A DNA stretch of 64,000 bases from Ruminococcus bromii (GTDB lineage Bacteria > Bacillota > Clostridia > Oscillospirales > Acutalibacteraceae), in contig NZ_NNSR01000063.1 in NCBI RefSeq assembly GCF_002834225.1, positions 62,001-126,000 of the forward strand. Reading direction: 5' to 3'. Shown here one piece after another: positions 10,101 through 18,658 of this stretch. Every line of letters starts with the position of its first letter. Within the stretch, counting starts at the first letter, position 1. A program made the position numbers and the translations under genes. The notes under the pieces were generated by a model. That model did not search any database. It had not been told where the DNA came from and saw only the letters and a program-made list of their open reading frames with translations.

Positions 10101-10712
10101 ATCGTTTGTTGCAACAATATCAACACCGATTTCACGGGCTATTTTTACAAGGCTTGGAATTATTCTCTTCTGTTCCTCAATTCCGTGGTCTTGAAGCTCT
10201 ATAAAAAAGTTCTCTTTTCCGAACATATCACGGTAATATTCAGCCTTTGACTTTGCACCGGCATAATCACCGTCAAGGAGCTTTTGCGGAATTTCACCTG
10301 CCAGACAGGCAGAGAGACAGACTAAGCCCTCGTGATACTCGGCAAGGAGTTCATCGTCAATTCTAGGTTTTGTGTAGAATCCCTCGGTAAAGCCTTTTGA
10401 CACAAGCTTGATAAGGTTCTGATAGCCTGTATGATTTTTGCAGAGCAAAACCATATGATAGTATTTTCCGTAGGATGAAGTCTTGTCAAAGCGGCTTTGC
10501 GGTGCAACATACACTTCACAGCCGATTATCGGCTTTATACCCTGCTTTTTGCATTCCTTATAAAAATCGACCGCACCGTACATTACACCGTGGTCGGTGA
10601 TTGCGAGTGCAGTCATTCCCTTTTCTTTTGCAGCTTTTACAAGTCTGCTCAGGCGGCACGCACCGTCGAGAAGACTGTATTCTGTATGAAGATGTAAATG
10701 TGTAAATGCCAT
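7188..10712 (-). CDS. dnaE: DNA polymerase III subunit alpha, DnaE type
   Basis: This is the replicative or lesion-tolerant DnaE-class polymerase, 1174 residues. The N-terminal PHP domain begins at once (MAFTHLHLHTEYSLLDG). The catalytic palm shows PDFDVDF near residue 400 and the usual helix-hairpin-helix and C-terminal OB-fold (about 960-1080). An upstream in-frame ATG at 10772 exists, but the ATG at 10712 is preferred: it aligns with the family N-terminus and has an AGGTGA site formed by the last codons of xseA. It begins one base after the xseA stop, so the two are translationally coupled. In Firmicutes DnaE usually works with PolC, which is not in this window. Confidence 0.95.
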   Translation of the reverse strand: MAFTHLHLHTEYSLLDGACRLSRLVKAAKEKGMTALAITDHGVMYGAVDFYKECKKQGIKPIIGCEVYVAPQSRFDKTSSYGKYYHMVLLCKNHTGYQNLIKLVSKGFTEGFYTKPRIDDELLAEYHEGLVCLSACLAGEIPQKLLDGDYAGAKSKAEYYRDMFGKENFFIELQDHGIEEQKRIIPSLVKIAREIGVDIVATNDCHYIEKQDSTVHSILLCIQTNRTVNDSDRMEFKTSEFYLKTEDEMREVFANYPEAIDNTQKIADMCNVDFEFGVRKLPRFDVPNNEDHLHYFRRKCYEGLYKHYGENPDKALIDRLEYEISTVSQMGFVDYYLIVNDFVSYAKSCGIPVGPGRGSGAGSLCAYCIGITAIDPIKYNLLFERFLNPERVSMPDFDVDFCKKRRGEVINYVVRKYGEDHVAQIISFGTMAARGAIRDVGRVLEIPYAAVDSIAKLVPMEHDMTIEDALRLNSDLRSRYKNEPQTKKLLDVAMSIEGMPRHATMHAAGVVITDKPVSDYVPLSKNDDNVVTQFTMTALEELGLLKMDFLGLRNLTVINDAEKQIKHNNPEYNPDTVDENDKKVFEMFSKGHTEGVFQFESQGMKNVLTQLKPERIEDLIAVTALYRPGPMDSIPTYIDCRHNPSHIRYKHPLLKDILGVTSGCIIYQEQVMQIFRTLAGYSLGRADIVRRAMSKKKLAVMESEREIFIHGLTDNDGNIIVEGCIRRGVDEKTAISVYDEMESFAHYAFNKSHAAAYANISYKTAWLKCHYPREYMAALLSSVLDNQNKLASYITECKRLGIRVLPPNVNESNLHFTVSGNDIRYGLLAVKNLGRNFIDEIIAERINSPYKDFFDFCKRLYGRNMNSRAIESLIKCGAFDGLGANRRQLLAIYKTALDNVEYESRRNMNGQMSFFSDSEAAEESTRPKIPDLPEFSASELLYMENEIAGMYLSGHPLDDYTTFSKAIHADKTGDIINNDSGVYFDGKKVSLVCIVSKLKTQLTKNNKLMAFVNAEDRNGMVEIVIFPNVYEKYSALLGTGGALLFRGTVNLKENEEPKIICDSIASARTNEDCKNNPVAIKNTEHFPQNYQMQAVKNDTQKPSALYLRIDDLNTDKYNRAKRVLDIFDGRTPVIFYLTDTKRKVKAPSSMWVDINPVMIKELKYQLGDENVVAK

Positions 10713-10713
10713 T

Positions 10714-11928
10714 TTACTCACCTGTTGCTTTTGCCTTGATTTCACCGTCTGAAAAACGGAGAGTAAATTCATCGCCGCTTTTAAGTGTTTTGGCGGAATT
10801 TACCACCCTGCCGTCTTTTTCGGCAATTGAATAACCTCTTGAAAGAATTTTAACGGGGTTGAGTCCTTCAAGTTTTGCGGCTGTCTTTGTGATGTCGGCA
10901 GTCTTTTTATTTATTGTTTCCTGAACAAAATGCTGTATTTTCGTTTTGCAAAGTTCAAGAGATTTTTCATATTCAAAAATTCTCTGTTGTGGTGATACAA
11001 CGGACAGTTTTGTTTTTAATTCTGTAAGAGCATTATATTCCTGCCTTAATTTCAATGTTGCCATTGACGAAACATACTGCTTTTGCGATTTATAGTAATC
11101 AACAAGCTCCGCAGTATCGGGAACTGCAAGCTCTGCCGCCGCAGACGGAGTCGGCGCTCTGAGATCGGATACAAAGTCACAGATTGTAAAATCGGTTTCA
11201 TGACCGACAGCGGAAATTACCGGAATTTTACAGTTGTAGATTGCATAAGCAAGGTTTTCATCATTGAATGCCCACAAATCTTCAATTGAACCGCCGCCCC
11301 TGCCGATTATGATAACATCACAGGCGTTGTATTTATCAAGTTTCTGTACAGCGTCAATAAGTTGAGTGGGAGCATTCTCGCCCTGAACAAGTACGGGACA
11401 CATAATTATGTCGGCAGACGGAAATCTTCTTGAAAGAATGTTACGGATATCCTGAACTGCCGCACCTGTGGGAGAAGTAATTACACCGATTGAATTCGGA
11501 AACGGCGGAATTTTCTTCTTATGTTCGGGAGCAAAAAGTCCTTTTTCGGCAAGCGACTTTTTAAGCTGTTCATAAGCGAGAGAAAGCGCACCTATGCCGT
11601 CGGGCTGCATATCTTCAATATAAAGCTGATACTGACCTGTGGGTTCATAGACTGCAACTCTGCCACGGCAGATTACTTTCATTCCGTCGGTCGGTCTGAA
11701 CTTTAAATTACGGGCATTGCCGGCAAACATTACGGCTCTTATAACGGATTTTTCATCTTTGATTGAAAGGTAGATGTGTCCGCTTCTGTAATGGTCGGTA
11801 AGGTTTGAAATTTCACCCGTAACAAAGACAAAATTCAGTCTTGCGTCATTTTCAATAATTGACTTTATATAGAAATTCAGTTGCGAAACACTTAAAACTC
11901 GTGGTTTGTTAAACTCGGGTGTGTACAT
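10714..11928 (-). CDS. xseA: Exodeoxyribonuclease VII large subunit
   Basis: This 404-residue protein carries the N-terminal OB-fold (about 10-110), the catalytic core with GRGGGSIEDLWAFND and the following SAVGHETDFT, and a coiled C-terminal region. Exonuclease VII degrades single-stranded DNA to short oligonucleotides and needs a small subunit, XseB. That subunit is normally encoded directly after xseA, but here the next gene is dnaE with no space between. The start overlaps the end of the upstream TsaD-like gene by 20 bases, with an ATG at 11928. Confidence 0.94.
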   Translation of the reverse strand: MYTPEFNKPRVLSVSQLNFYIKSIIENDARLNFVFVTGEISNLTDHYRSGHIYLSIKDEKSVIRAVMFAGNARNLKFRPTDGMKVICRGRVAVYEPTGQYQLYIEDMQPDGIGALSLAYEQLKKSLAEKGLFAPEHKKKIPPFPNSIGVITSPTGAAVQDIRNILSRRFPSADIIMCPVLVQGENAPTQLIDAVQKLDKYNACDVIIIGRGGGSIEDLWAFNDENLAYAIYNCKIPVISAVGHETDFTICDFVSDLRAPTPSAAAELAVPDTAELVDYYKSQKQYVSSMATLKLRQEYNALTELKTKLSVVSPQQRIFEYEKSLELCKTKIQHFVQETINKKTADITKTAAKLEGLNPVKILSRGYSIAEKDGRVVNSAKTLKSGDEFTLRFSDGEIKAKATGE

Positions 11929-12859
11929 CGTTATACTTCCTGTATCCTAAATATGCAATTCCTGCCGAGTTATCTGCCGAAAACTGCGGCGGTGCAAATA
12001 TTGCATTGTATTTTTCTTCAAAAGAATTTTTGATTATCCGATTTGACATTACTCCGCCTGCAAAGAGTAATGGATGTTTTCCGTATTTTTCAAGCAACCG
12101 TTTTGTCATTTCGGACAAGGTCTGCTCAATATATTTAAGGCAAAATGCCGAAACATATTCGGGAGATTTGCCTTCGTCAATCAGTTTTTTGGATAGATTT
12201 TCAACTCCGCTGAGGCAACAATCACAACCTTTGAGGGTTGGTTTCACCCTGATTTTTTCTGTATTTTTAAGGGCAAGCTGTTCAAGCTGAGGACCGCACG
12301 GAAATTTTAAACCGAGCATAAGCCCTGTGCGGTCAATCGCCTGCCCTGCATTGAGGTCAAGAGTGTGTGCCGCAAGTTCAACGGAAAAGCCTGTGCCGAA
12401 GCCCTTGGCAAATACTGCCTCGGTTGTTCCTCCGCTGACATGGAAAGCGATAAACTGCTTATCAAACAAATCTGTTCTCTGCGAGCCAAACAGTGCCGCC
12501 GAGATGTGTCCCTCCTGATGCGAAAAGGTGTAGAGAGGGATTTTCATTGCGGAAGATAAAATTTTTGCCGTGTTCTCTCCAACGGTGAAACACGGCATAT
12601 ATGAGCCGTCAACAGGTCTTGGACGGCTTGACGCCGCAATTGCGGCTATTTTGCTTGTGTCAACATCCTTTAAAAGCTCTTCTATAAGCGTGTGAAGCTG
12701 TGCTGTGTGGTGAAACACAGCATCGCTCTGACGGAGTCCGAGCTGTCCTTCTTTTACGGGCAGAAGTTTTTTCTGCTGAACCATTTCGCCGATTTCGCTG
12801 TCATAAAGAGCGGTTGATGTTGTGTAATTTGAAGTGTCAATTCCGAGAAAAAAGCTCAT
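11909..12859 (-). CDS. TsaD/Kae1-like ATPase paralogue (peptidase M22 family)
   Basis: This 316-residue protein has the ASKHA-type fold of TsaD/Kae1 (opening FLGIDTSNYTTS) but is not a normal TsaD. Of the metal-binding residues, SHQEGH (113-118) remains, while the family SGGHT motif reads SGGTT (142-146), losing its histidine. A cluster of cysteines (GCDCC) lies near residue 213. The start at 12859 is chosen over 12889 because GGAGAAG lies just upstream and it begins one base after the nusB stop. Such paralogues are common between nusB and xseA in clostridia; their function is unknown, so a threonylcarbamoyl-transfer role should not be assumed. Confidence 0.78.
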   Translation of the reverse strand: MSFFLGIDTSNYTTSTALYDSEIGEMVQQKKLLPVKEGQLGLRQSDAVFHHTAQLHTLIEELLKDVDTSKIAAIAASSRPRPVDGSYMPCFTVGENTAKILSSAMKIPLYTFSHQEGHISAALFGSQRTDLFDKQFIAFHVSGGTTEAVFAKGFGTGFSVELAAHTLDLNAGQAIDRTGLMLGLKFPCGPQLEQLALKNTEKIRVKPTLKGCDCCLSGVENLSKKLIDEGKSPEYVSAFCLKYIEQTLSEMTKRLLEKYGKHPLLFAGGVMSNRIIKNSFEEKYNAIFAPPQFSADNSAGIAYLGYRKYNDVHTRV

Positions 12860-12860
12860 A

Positions 12861-13355
12861 TCACTTCTCCGACTTTCCCGAAATTTCACGGGAATATGTT
12901 CCGAGAATACCGTTTACAAACTTGCTCTCGTCAATTGTGTATTTCTTTGCAAGTTCAACAGCCTCGTTGATTGAAACGCTCTGCGGAACATTGTCAAGAT
13001 ACTTCATTTCATAGACTGCAAGGCGAAGAATTGCAAGTGACGGCTTTGAAATTCTCGAAAGAGTCCAGCCTTTTTTCAGGTGACTTGCAATGATTTCGTC
13101 AATCTCTTCGTGCTTGTCCTCAATGCCTGAAACTACTGCCTGAGCATAAGCACAAACACCGCCTACAAACATTTCCGAATTATCGTCTATTGTTTCTTCA
13201 AGAGGTTCGTCGTCAAAAGACTTTGAAAACAAAAGCATAAAAGCCTGCTCTCTTGACTCACTTCTTGTGAGATTAACCTCTTCTTCAAAAATGTCACTTG
13301 TTTCAGCGTCATTTACTTCAATTTCATTTATTTCGTTGTTCATTTCGTTATTCAT
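12861..13355 (-). CDS. nusB: Transcription antitermination factor NusB
   Basis: This 164-residue all-helical protein matches NusB from about residue 28 (TRSESREQAFMLLF) to the end, including the PQSVSINEAVELAKKY region. NusB pairs with NusE (S10) on boxA RNA during rRNA antitermination. The first 28 residues are an acidic Asn/Glu-rich extension not usual in the family. A start at 13343 is also possible; neither has a strong ribosome site. It is the first gene of the operon with the TsaD-like gene, xseA and dnaE. Confidence 0.9.
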   Translation of the reverse strand: MNNEMNNEINEIEVNDAETSDIFEEEVNLTRSESREQAFMLLFSKSFDDEPLEETIDDNSEMFVGGVCAYAQAVVSGIEDKHEEIDEIIASHLKKGWTLSRISKPSLAILRLAVYEMKYLDNVPQSVSINEAVELAKKYTIDESKFVNGILGTYSREISGKSEK

Positions 13356-13660
13356 AATAAGCCCAACTTTTCGTTAAATTATAATATCACTAAATATAAA
13401 ATCGGAACAGATTCCGCCCTGCTTGCAGGAAAAGCAAGTAACTCCATAGAATTTTACGGAAGCTTTATATCACGGTGTACTTCTAAAAAGCACATCAGTC
13501 ATTCCTAGAAAAAACACTATCAATAGGATTATACCATAACCGAAAATGGATGTAAACAATAATTGATAAAGATGTCCGCAACAAATCTTCGCATCATAAA
13601 TAGCTGCTGTGAGATTTATATAATCGGTTTATGCCATTTTAACGCACGCATTTCAAAATT
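13356..13660 (-). promoter_or_regulatory. Intergenic region with nusB promoter and leader
   Basis: No gene is seen in these 305 bases. A good minus-strand promoter, TTTACA (13551-13556) and TATAAT (13528-13533) with a 17-bp spacer, should start the nusB operon and give a leader of about 165 bases. A second TATAAT (13378-13383) close to nusB lacks a clear -35. The leader can form a small CTTGC/GCAAG hairpin. The left part (13561-13660) shows nothing I can name. Confidence 0.6.
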
Positions 13661-15529
13661 TTACAAAGTGTCTTTGTAAATATAACCGGCATATTCACCT
13701 AGGTCAATCTGCTTGATATCATGACTTACATGTCTTTCGCTGACAGGAATCATCTCCATATAATCACCGTAAAGGTATTTCAGGTACTTATCGTATTCTT
13801 TAGGAATGGGCAGTTTTGCATTTTCAAAATCGACCCATATAGCTTCATCAAGCCATTCGGCAGGAAAAGCTCCTCTTGAAACATTTCTTCCCATACTGTC
13901 AAAAAGATATTTAGGATTTTTCATATTCTTATGAAGTGAAATAAGCTTGTTCTGAACCTTTTGCAAAAAGCCGAGCGGGAATATCTTTCTCAGAATATTC
14001 GCACACAAAGAAGAAAATCTGCTGTTTGCGTTTACCGAGGTGCCTCTCCACTTATCAAGCACAAGCCACCTTGAGCTTGCAGTTGCTTTCATATGAATTT
14101 TGCGTAGGAAAGCATTGTTTGAGGTATAATCCTGTGCAAGCACATCAAGAAAAATTCCATTATGGATATTCGGAAATCTTGAAGTAAATTCAGTTGAAAG
14201 CAGAGTATTGTTTATTCTCAGCTTTGTAAACGGAAAGTGGCTGTCTTTTTCATTTTCCTGAGTCTGTGCAAAAAGATAATTCGGGAGTTCACTCGGCAAT
14301 ACCGAAAGGAATCTGTCGTAATCTTTTCTCAGCATCATAACATCCGCATCATCGTCCCATGGAATAAAGCCTTTGTGTCGTACAGCACCCAAAAGACTTC
14401 CGCCACCGAGAAAATACTTTATATTATGTTTTTTGCATATTCTGTCAACCTCAAGCAAAAAACCGAGAAGAATTTGCTGAATGTCATTTAGCTTGCCGTC
14501 ATATGAATCGGAAAACATAAACACACTGTTGTCATTCATAATCTCGTGTCCCGAAATAAGAAGTGCGTCTTTGTAATTGACCGCTGATGACCAGCCGAGT
14601 TTTTTCAATCTTGTACAGTCAACTGCACAACCGTCTGCGGAACATCCTTCGGAGGTTATGTTTACCTCGCAGTTTTCAAACGCATCAGAAAGTGCAAGTG
14701 CAAATTCAGCCGAATTGACTGTCGAATCATCCGAACAAGCGTTGTACGCCTGACACTCTGCCCCATTACAAGCAACAAACAGAACAGCAGAAATCAAGTC
14801 GTTGGCACTTATATACGATACCTTGGATGATCTATTTTTAATATTCAGAATTTTGCCGCCAACAGCCGATTTGAGCGTGTTTGCAACAAATTCAGAATTT
14901 GAATTTGCAGATATAATCTTACCGCATCTTATGACTTTAATTGAAAAGCCGTACATATGAGCGGCTGAAAAATAAAGATTTTCAACCGATTGAATCAACA
15001 TTGATTTCAGTGAGTCATAGGAAAAATCAGAATGTGTTTTTTCTTTTTCAGAAATAACAAGTTCTTTTTCAAGTTTTCCGTAAGCCGAAGCATCGGATAA
15101 AACAACAAATTCTTTTATTTTCAATACCTTGATAACTGAAATAATATTTTCGGCTCTGCTGATATTACTTTTAAATACATCCGTGCTTTCAACCTTATCA
15201 GAAAGCAAGAAGCCTGTTTCGATGAGTATATCTCCGCTTTTATTTATTGAATCAGGCGAGGAGTATTTTACAATTGCGAAATCCGATGAATTGATAAAAT
15301 CAAACCGTCTGTCATATCTTTCGTAATCCGAAACAAGCAAAAAAACAGCTATGTCCGCTTGCTTTTTTGAATTAACCGTAAGAAGTGACGATACAAGTGA
15401 AAAAGCCGGTTCTCCGCCTCCTGCTATAAAAACAGATTTTCCGAATAATTTACGGATATTCAGATTTTTATAACGCAAAGCTGCAAGGGCTCTGTCCTGT
15501 TCAAATTGGTTAAGTAACAACTCAGACAT
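13661..15529 (-). CDS. SDR-like domain fused to LicD phosphotransferase domain
   Basis: This 622-residue protein has an N-terminal nucleotide-sugar epimerase-like half (about 28-325) and a C-terminal LicD half (about 350-620). The LicD signature lies at 375-396, with GAVRHKGFIPWDDD inside it. LicD enzymes move phosphocholine or similar phospho-alcohols onto surface polymers. The SDR half keeps YDSLK (171-175) but its glycine motif is degraded to IAGGGEPAFS. It resembles a diverged copy of the intact SDR encoded next door and may no longer bind NAD. It is last in an operon with the SDR and the cytidylyltransferase, pointing to cell-surface decoration. Confidence 0.85.
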   Translation of the reverse strand: MSELLLNQFEQDRALAALRYKNLNIRKLFGKSVFIAGGGEPAFSLVSSLLTVNSKKQADIAVFLLVSDYERYDRRFDFINSSDFAIVKYSSPDSINKSGDILIETGFLLSDKVESTDVFKSNISRAENIISVIKVLKIKEFVVLSDASAYGKLEKELVISEKEKTHSDFSYDSLKSMLIQSVENLYFSAAHMYGFSIKVIRCGKIISANSNSEFVANTLKSAVGGKILNIKNRSSKVSYISANDLISAVLFVACNGAECQAYNACSDDSTVNSAEFALALSDAFENCEVNITSEGCSADGCAVDCTRLKKLGWSSAVNYKDALLISGHEIMNDNSVFMFSDSYDGKLNDIQQILLGFLLEVDRICKKHNIKYFLGGGSLLGAVRHKGFIPWDDDADVMMLRKDYDRFLSVLPSELPNYLFAQTQENEKDSHFPFTKLRINNTLLSTEFTSRFPNIHNGIFLDVLAQDYTSNNAFLRKIHMKATASSRWLVLDKWRGTSVNANSRFSSLCANILRKIFPLGFLQKVQNKLISLHKNMKNPKYLFDSMGRNVSRGAFPAEWLDEAIWVDFENAKLPIPKEYDKYLKYLYGDYMEMIPVSERHVSHDIKQIDLGEYAGYIYKDTL

Positions 15530-15559
15530 AACTGTATTCCTAATTTCTATTGTTAAATT

Positions 15560-16639
15560 TTAATCTTCTTCAAGAATGCCGACAGCCCTTCTTATTCCTT
15601 CTTTAAGGTCAACAAGAGGCTTCCAGCCGAGGGCACGAAGTCTTGAACTGTCAAGAATTTCGGGAGTTTTTGCAAGAGCGGAAGCGTCAATCTCAGGCTC
15701 TTTTGCATCCTCGGGATTGGCAAAAGCCAAAGTCATATTTCTCTCAGGAAAAACCTCGCAAGCTGTCTTTGCAAAATTTCTTATTGTTGTATCTGATTTT
15801 TCATAAGAAATGTTATACGGTGTAACATTTTCTCCGTTGAGCATAATGTATATGAGAGCGGAAACCGTGTCTGTAACATAGCAGAACGAACGGTTAGCCG
15901 CACCGTTGCTCTTGAGAAGAATATTTTCGTGACGGACAACATTTGCAATAAACTGCGCCCAGACACGGTCGTCTGTAAGACTGCTTGCACCGTAAATATA
16001 GCTCGGTCTTGCAATCTTTACATTGAGTCCAAACTGTTTGCAATAGCTTGCGGCAAGAGTTTCAGACGCTCTCTTACCCACTGCATAACAATTTTTATAG
16101 GAAGTAAAATCAATATAACCGATATCATCTTCGGAAATACTGTTTTTACCATTGTGCAAAGCACCGTAAACTTTAAGGCTTGAAACAACAAGTACAGACT
16201 CACTTTTGCTTTCAAAAGCAAAATCGAGAATGTTTGATGTACCGCTGAGATTTGCGTTAATTGTGCCGACCGGGTCGGTTTCAAACTGGATATTACTTGC
16301 CTGACTTGCAGCATGAATGACAAAATCCGCTCTTTCACATTCAAGTCTGTTTGTAACATCGGCAACAACAAGCTCAATGTCATCTCTTTCAAGAAGAACA
16401 CCGAACTTTTTCTCTGCTCTCTCTCTGTTTCTTACTAACGCAAGAACTTTGATATTATTGCTGTAAAGGTCATTTCTCGCAAGAAATGTGAGAACAAGAT
16501 AATAACCGATAAATCCGCCTGCGCCTGTTATAAGAACAGTTTTGCCGTCAAACCTGTTCCAATCAACATTTGTATTTGTAATTTCTTTAATATCGGAAAA
16601 AACTGTCTTTTTTATATTACTCTGAACATTATAATCCAT
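15560..16639 (-). CDS. NAD-dependent epimerase/dehydratase (extended SDR)
   Basis: This is an intact nucleotide-sugar-type SDR of about 359 residues. The Rossmann motif TGAGGFIG is at 38-45 and the catalytic tyrosine-lysine pair is YAVGK. The start at 16639 is preferred to 16678 because an AAGGAAG site lies nine bases upstream. It overlaps the end of the cytidylyltransferase gene by 11 bases, so the two are coupled. Beside a TarI/IspD-type enzyme and a LicD fusion, it probably makes the reduced or epimerised precursor that is activated with CMP. The exact substrate is unknown. Confidence 0.85.
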   Translation of the reverse strand: MDYNVQSNIKKTVFSDIKEITNTNVDWNRFDGKTVLITGAGGFIGYYLVLTFLARNDLYSNNIKVLALVRNRERAEKKFGVLLERDDIELVVADVTNRLECERADFVIHAASQASNIQFETDPVGTINANLSGTSNILDFAFESKSESVLVVSSLKVYGALHNGKNSISEDDIGYIDFTSYKNCYAVGKRASETLAASYCKQFGLNVKIARPSYIYGASSLTDDRVWAQFIANVVRHENILLKSNGAANRSFCYVTDTVSALIYIMLNGENVTPYNISYEKSDTTIRNFAKTACEVFPERNMTLAFANPEDAKEPEIDASALAKTPEILDSSRLRALGWKPLVDLKEGIRRAVGILEED

Positions 16640-17369
16640 ATTTAAGTTCTTCCTTTGCAAACTGCTTGTAGTTTTCATAATAGAACTGTGAACGCAATGT
16701 TGTAAGATCTTCAGGTGTAGTTACTTTAATATTGAATCTCTCACCGAGGAAAAGGTGAACCTTTTCGCCGAGTTCAATAAAGAGTTCACTTGAAGAAACA
16801 GGGTTTGTAATGCCCCTTTTATATGCTTCTTCGTGCGCCCAAAGAATTTTTTCCATTGTGTAACCCTGCGGAGCCTGAGTGATGTACATTGTGCTTCTCT
16901 GATAGCTCTTACCGCAGGTTTCTCCGTCCTCGCTATAAAGAAGTGAATCTATACTCGGGGTAACAGGAACAGCAGTTTTGTATTTCTTTGTATCTTTAAT
17001 ACAGTTAGTGATGAGTTCCTCGCTGAGCATAGGACGAACGCCGTCACAGATGAGAATGATATCCTCAGGATCTTTTGAAAATTCGGCAGTAGCCATCACA
17101 CCGTTGTGAATAGAATCAAAACCGCTTGCACCGCCAGGAACAACGGTCTTTACCTTAGGGACATTGAAAGCGGCAATAAGCTCATTGAGATAACCGATCC
17201 AGTCAGCCTTGCATGCAACAACGATTGCGTCAACCTTTGGATGACGGGCAAAATGCTCCATTGTATGAATAATAATCGGCTTTCCGCCAACCTCGAGAAA
17301 CTGTTTAGGCATATCGGAATACTTCATTCTTGCACCGATACCGCCGGCGAATAACATAGCTGTAACCAT
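16629..17369 (-). CDS. IspD/TarI-family cytidylyltransferase
   Basis: This 246-residue enzyme couples CTP to a phospho-alcohol. The nucleotide-binding start is FAGGIGARM (7-15), with PKQFLEVGGKP following and the ICDGVRP region near residue 108. The family includes IspD (methylerythritol phosphate) and TarI (ribitol phosphate). The location at the head of an SDR plus LicD cassette favours a TarI-like role in a surface polymer rather than isoprenoid synthesis. I therefore do not call it ispD. It starts at ATG 17369 and has its own promoter. Confidence 0.82.
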   Translation of the reverse strand: MVTAMLFAGGIGARMKYSDMPKQFLEVGGKPIIIHTMEHFARHPKVDAIVVACKADWIGYLNELIAAFNVPKVKTVVPGGASGFDSIHNGVMATAEFSKDPEDIILICDGVRPMLSEELITNCIKDTKKYKTAVPVTPSIDSLLYSEDGETCGKSYQRSTMYITQAPQGYTMEKILWAHEEAYKRGITNPVSSSELFIELGEKVHLFLGERFNIKVTTPEDLTTLRSQFYYENYKQFAKEELKYGL

Positions 17370-17493
17370 AGTAAGACAATCCTTTCAAAACATAAATAAG
17401 ATTTTACTTTACAAGCTGTAATAAATATAATATTTTACCGACAGCACAAATACGCAACAAAAAACGCGTCTGCACCTTGATATAACTACTTGT

Positions 17494-17523
17494 ATGATAC
17501 CACATTGATGTATTTTTTGTCAA
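17494..17523 (-). promoter_or_regulatory. Promoter of the surface-polymer cassette
   Basis: Minus-strand TTGACA (17518-17523) and TATCAT (17494-17499) have an 18-bp spacer. The leader to the cytidylyltransferase ATG is about 120 bases. Confidence 0.65.
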
Positions 17524-17553
17524 TAATAATACTTTATGCGGAGGTTTACTCCC

Positions 17554-17582
17554 TTGAAAATAATATATCTCTATGTTAGAAT
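17554..17582 (+). promoter_or_regulatory. Promoter of the CPBP protease gene
   Basis: TTGAAA (17554-17559) and TAGAAT (17577-17582) have a 17-bp spacer. The leader is very short, about a dozen bases before the TTG start. Confidence 0.6.
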
Positions 17583-17602
17583 AGCTTTAAGGGTGTGATA
17601 AT

Positions 17603-18658
17603 TTGATAAACAATCAGTTTTCGGGTAATAATATGCCGTTTTACGGCGATAATCTTAATTATAACCGTAATTTCAAAAAAGATATGCAGTATGATAATCT
17701 CAAGCAAAAGTCAAGCGGATTGGGCTTCTTCGTATTTGCGTATTCGCTGACAATGACAGCCTGTGCTGTGATTATCGCCGAAGTTTTCAAGAATCTCGGC
17801 TCGGCAGGTTTTATTTTATCAAACAACTACGCATTATTAAATTACTTTATTGATATATTCATTTCTGTATTTGCCGTTGTTGTTCCTGCATTTTTCTATA
17901 TAAAGCTTTCAAGAAACAGTTTGAATGATATTATCAGCACAAAATATGTAAAACAAAAAAGTATGATACCCATTCTGTTCCTCGGAATGGGAGGCGCTAT
18001 GATTGCAAATGTTGCAACGAGCATTGTAGTTGACAATTTCTCGCTTTTCGGAATTGAAAACACATCTTCGGGACTGTCAAGCGGAGATTCGAGTATTTTG
18101 AGTATTGTTTTGAATATTGTTTCAACCGCAATTGTTCCTGCGTTTGCAGAGGAATTTGCATTCAGAGGAATTGTTATGGGTTCTCTGAGAAAATACGGTG
18201 ACACTGTTGCAATTATCGGTTCTGCTGTTTTATTCGGAGCAATGCATCAGAATATATCACAAATTCCGTTTGCATTCATTTTAGGTCTTATTTTTGCATA
18301 CATTGACTGCAAGTTCAATTCGATTTTTCCGTCAATTGCAATCCATTTTCTTAATAACCTATATGCTGTTACCATGAGCATTTTAAGAGATGCAGGCATC
18401 GTTTCCGATTATGTGACAACAATAATAAGCTACAGCCTGATTATTTTCTTCTGTATTGCAGGATTTGTTTCATACATTGTTCTTGCAAAAAGGAATGAAA
18501 ATATTTTTAAAATGTCCGATAAGAAAAACGAAATTGTGAGCGAACTTAACTTAAAAGAGAAAATGACTGCGTTTCTTGTAAATCCCGGCATCATACTTTC
18601 ACTTGTACTTTTTCTATTGACTACAATTACAAATTTAGGTTTGATAAGCAATGGATAA
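17603..18658 (+). CDS. CPBP (Abi/CAAX-type) intramembrane glutamic protease
   Basis: This 351-residue membrane protein has about eight hydrophobic segments. All three CPBP motifs are present: EEFAFRG (183-189, catalytic Glu pair and Arg), FGAMH (211-215) and HFLNN (248-252). Bacterial members act in peptide processing, self-immunity to bacteriocins or envelope regulation; no target is evident here. A TTG start with GGGTG upstream fits best; an ATG at 17633 is a weaker alternative. It overlaps tadA by 8 bases. The Asn/Tyr-rich first 35 residues look disordered. Confidence 0.85.
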   Translation: MINNQFSGNNMPFYGDNLNYNRNFKKDMQYDNLKQKSSGLGFFVFAYSLTMTACAVIIAEVFKNLGSAGFILSNNYALLNYFIDIFISVFAVVVPAFFYIKLSRNSLNDIISTKYVKQKSMIPILFLGMGGAMIANVATSIVVDNFSLFGIENTSSGLSSGDSSILSIVLNIVSTAIVPAFAEEFAFRGIVMGSLRKYGDTVAIIGSAVLFGAMHQNISQIPFAFILGLIFAYIDCKFNSIFPSIAIHFLNNLYAVTMSILRDAGIVSDYVTTIISYSLIIFFCIAGFVSYIVLAKRNENIFKMSDKKNEIVSELNLKEKMTAFLVNPGIILSLVLFLLTTITNLGLISNG

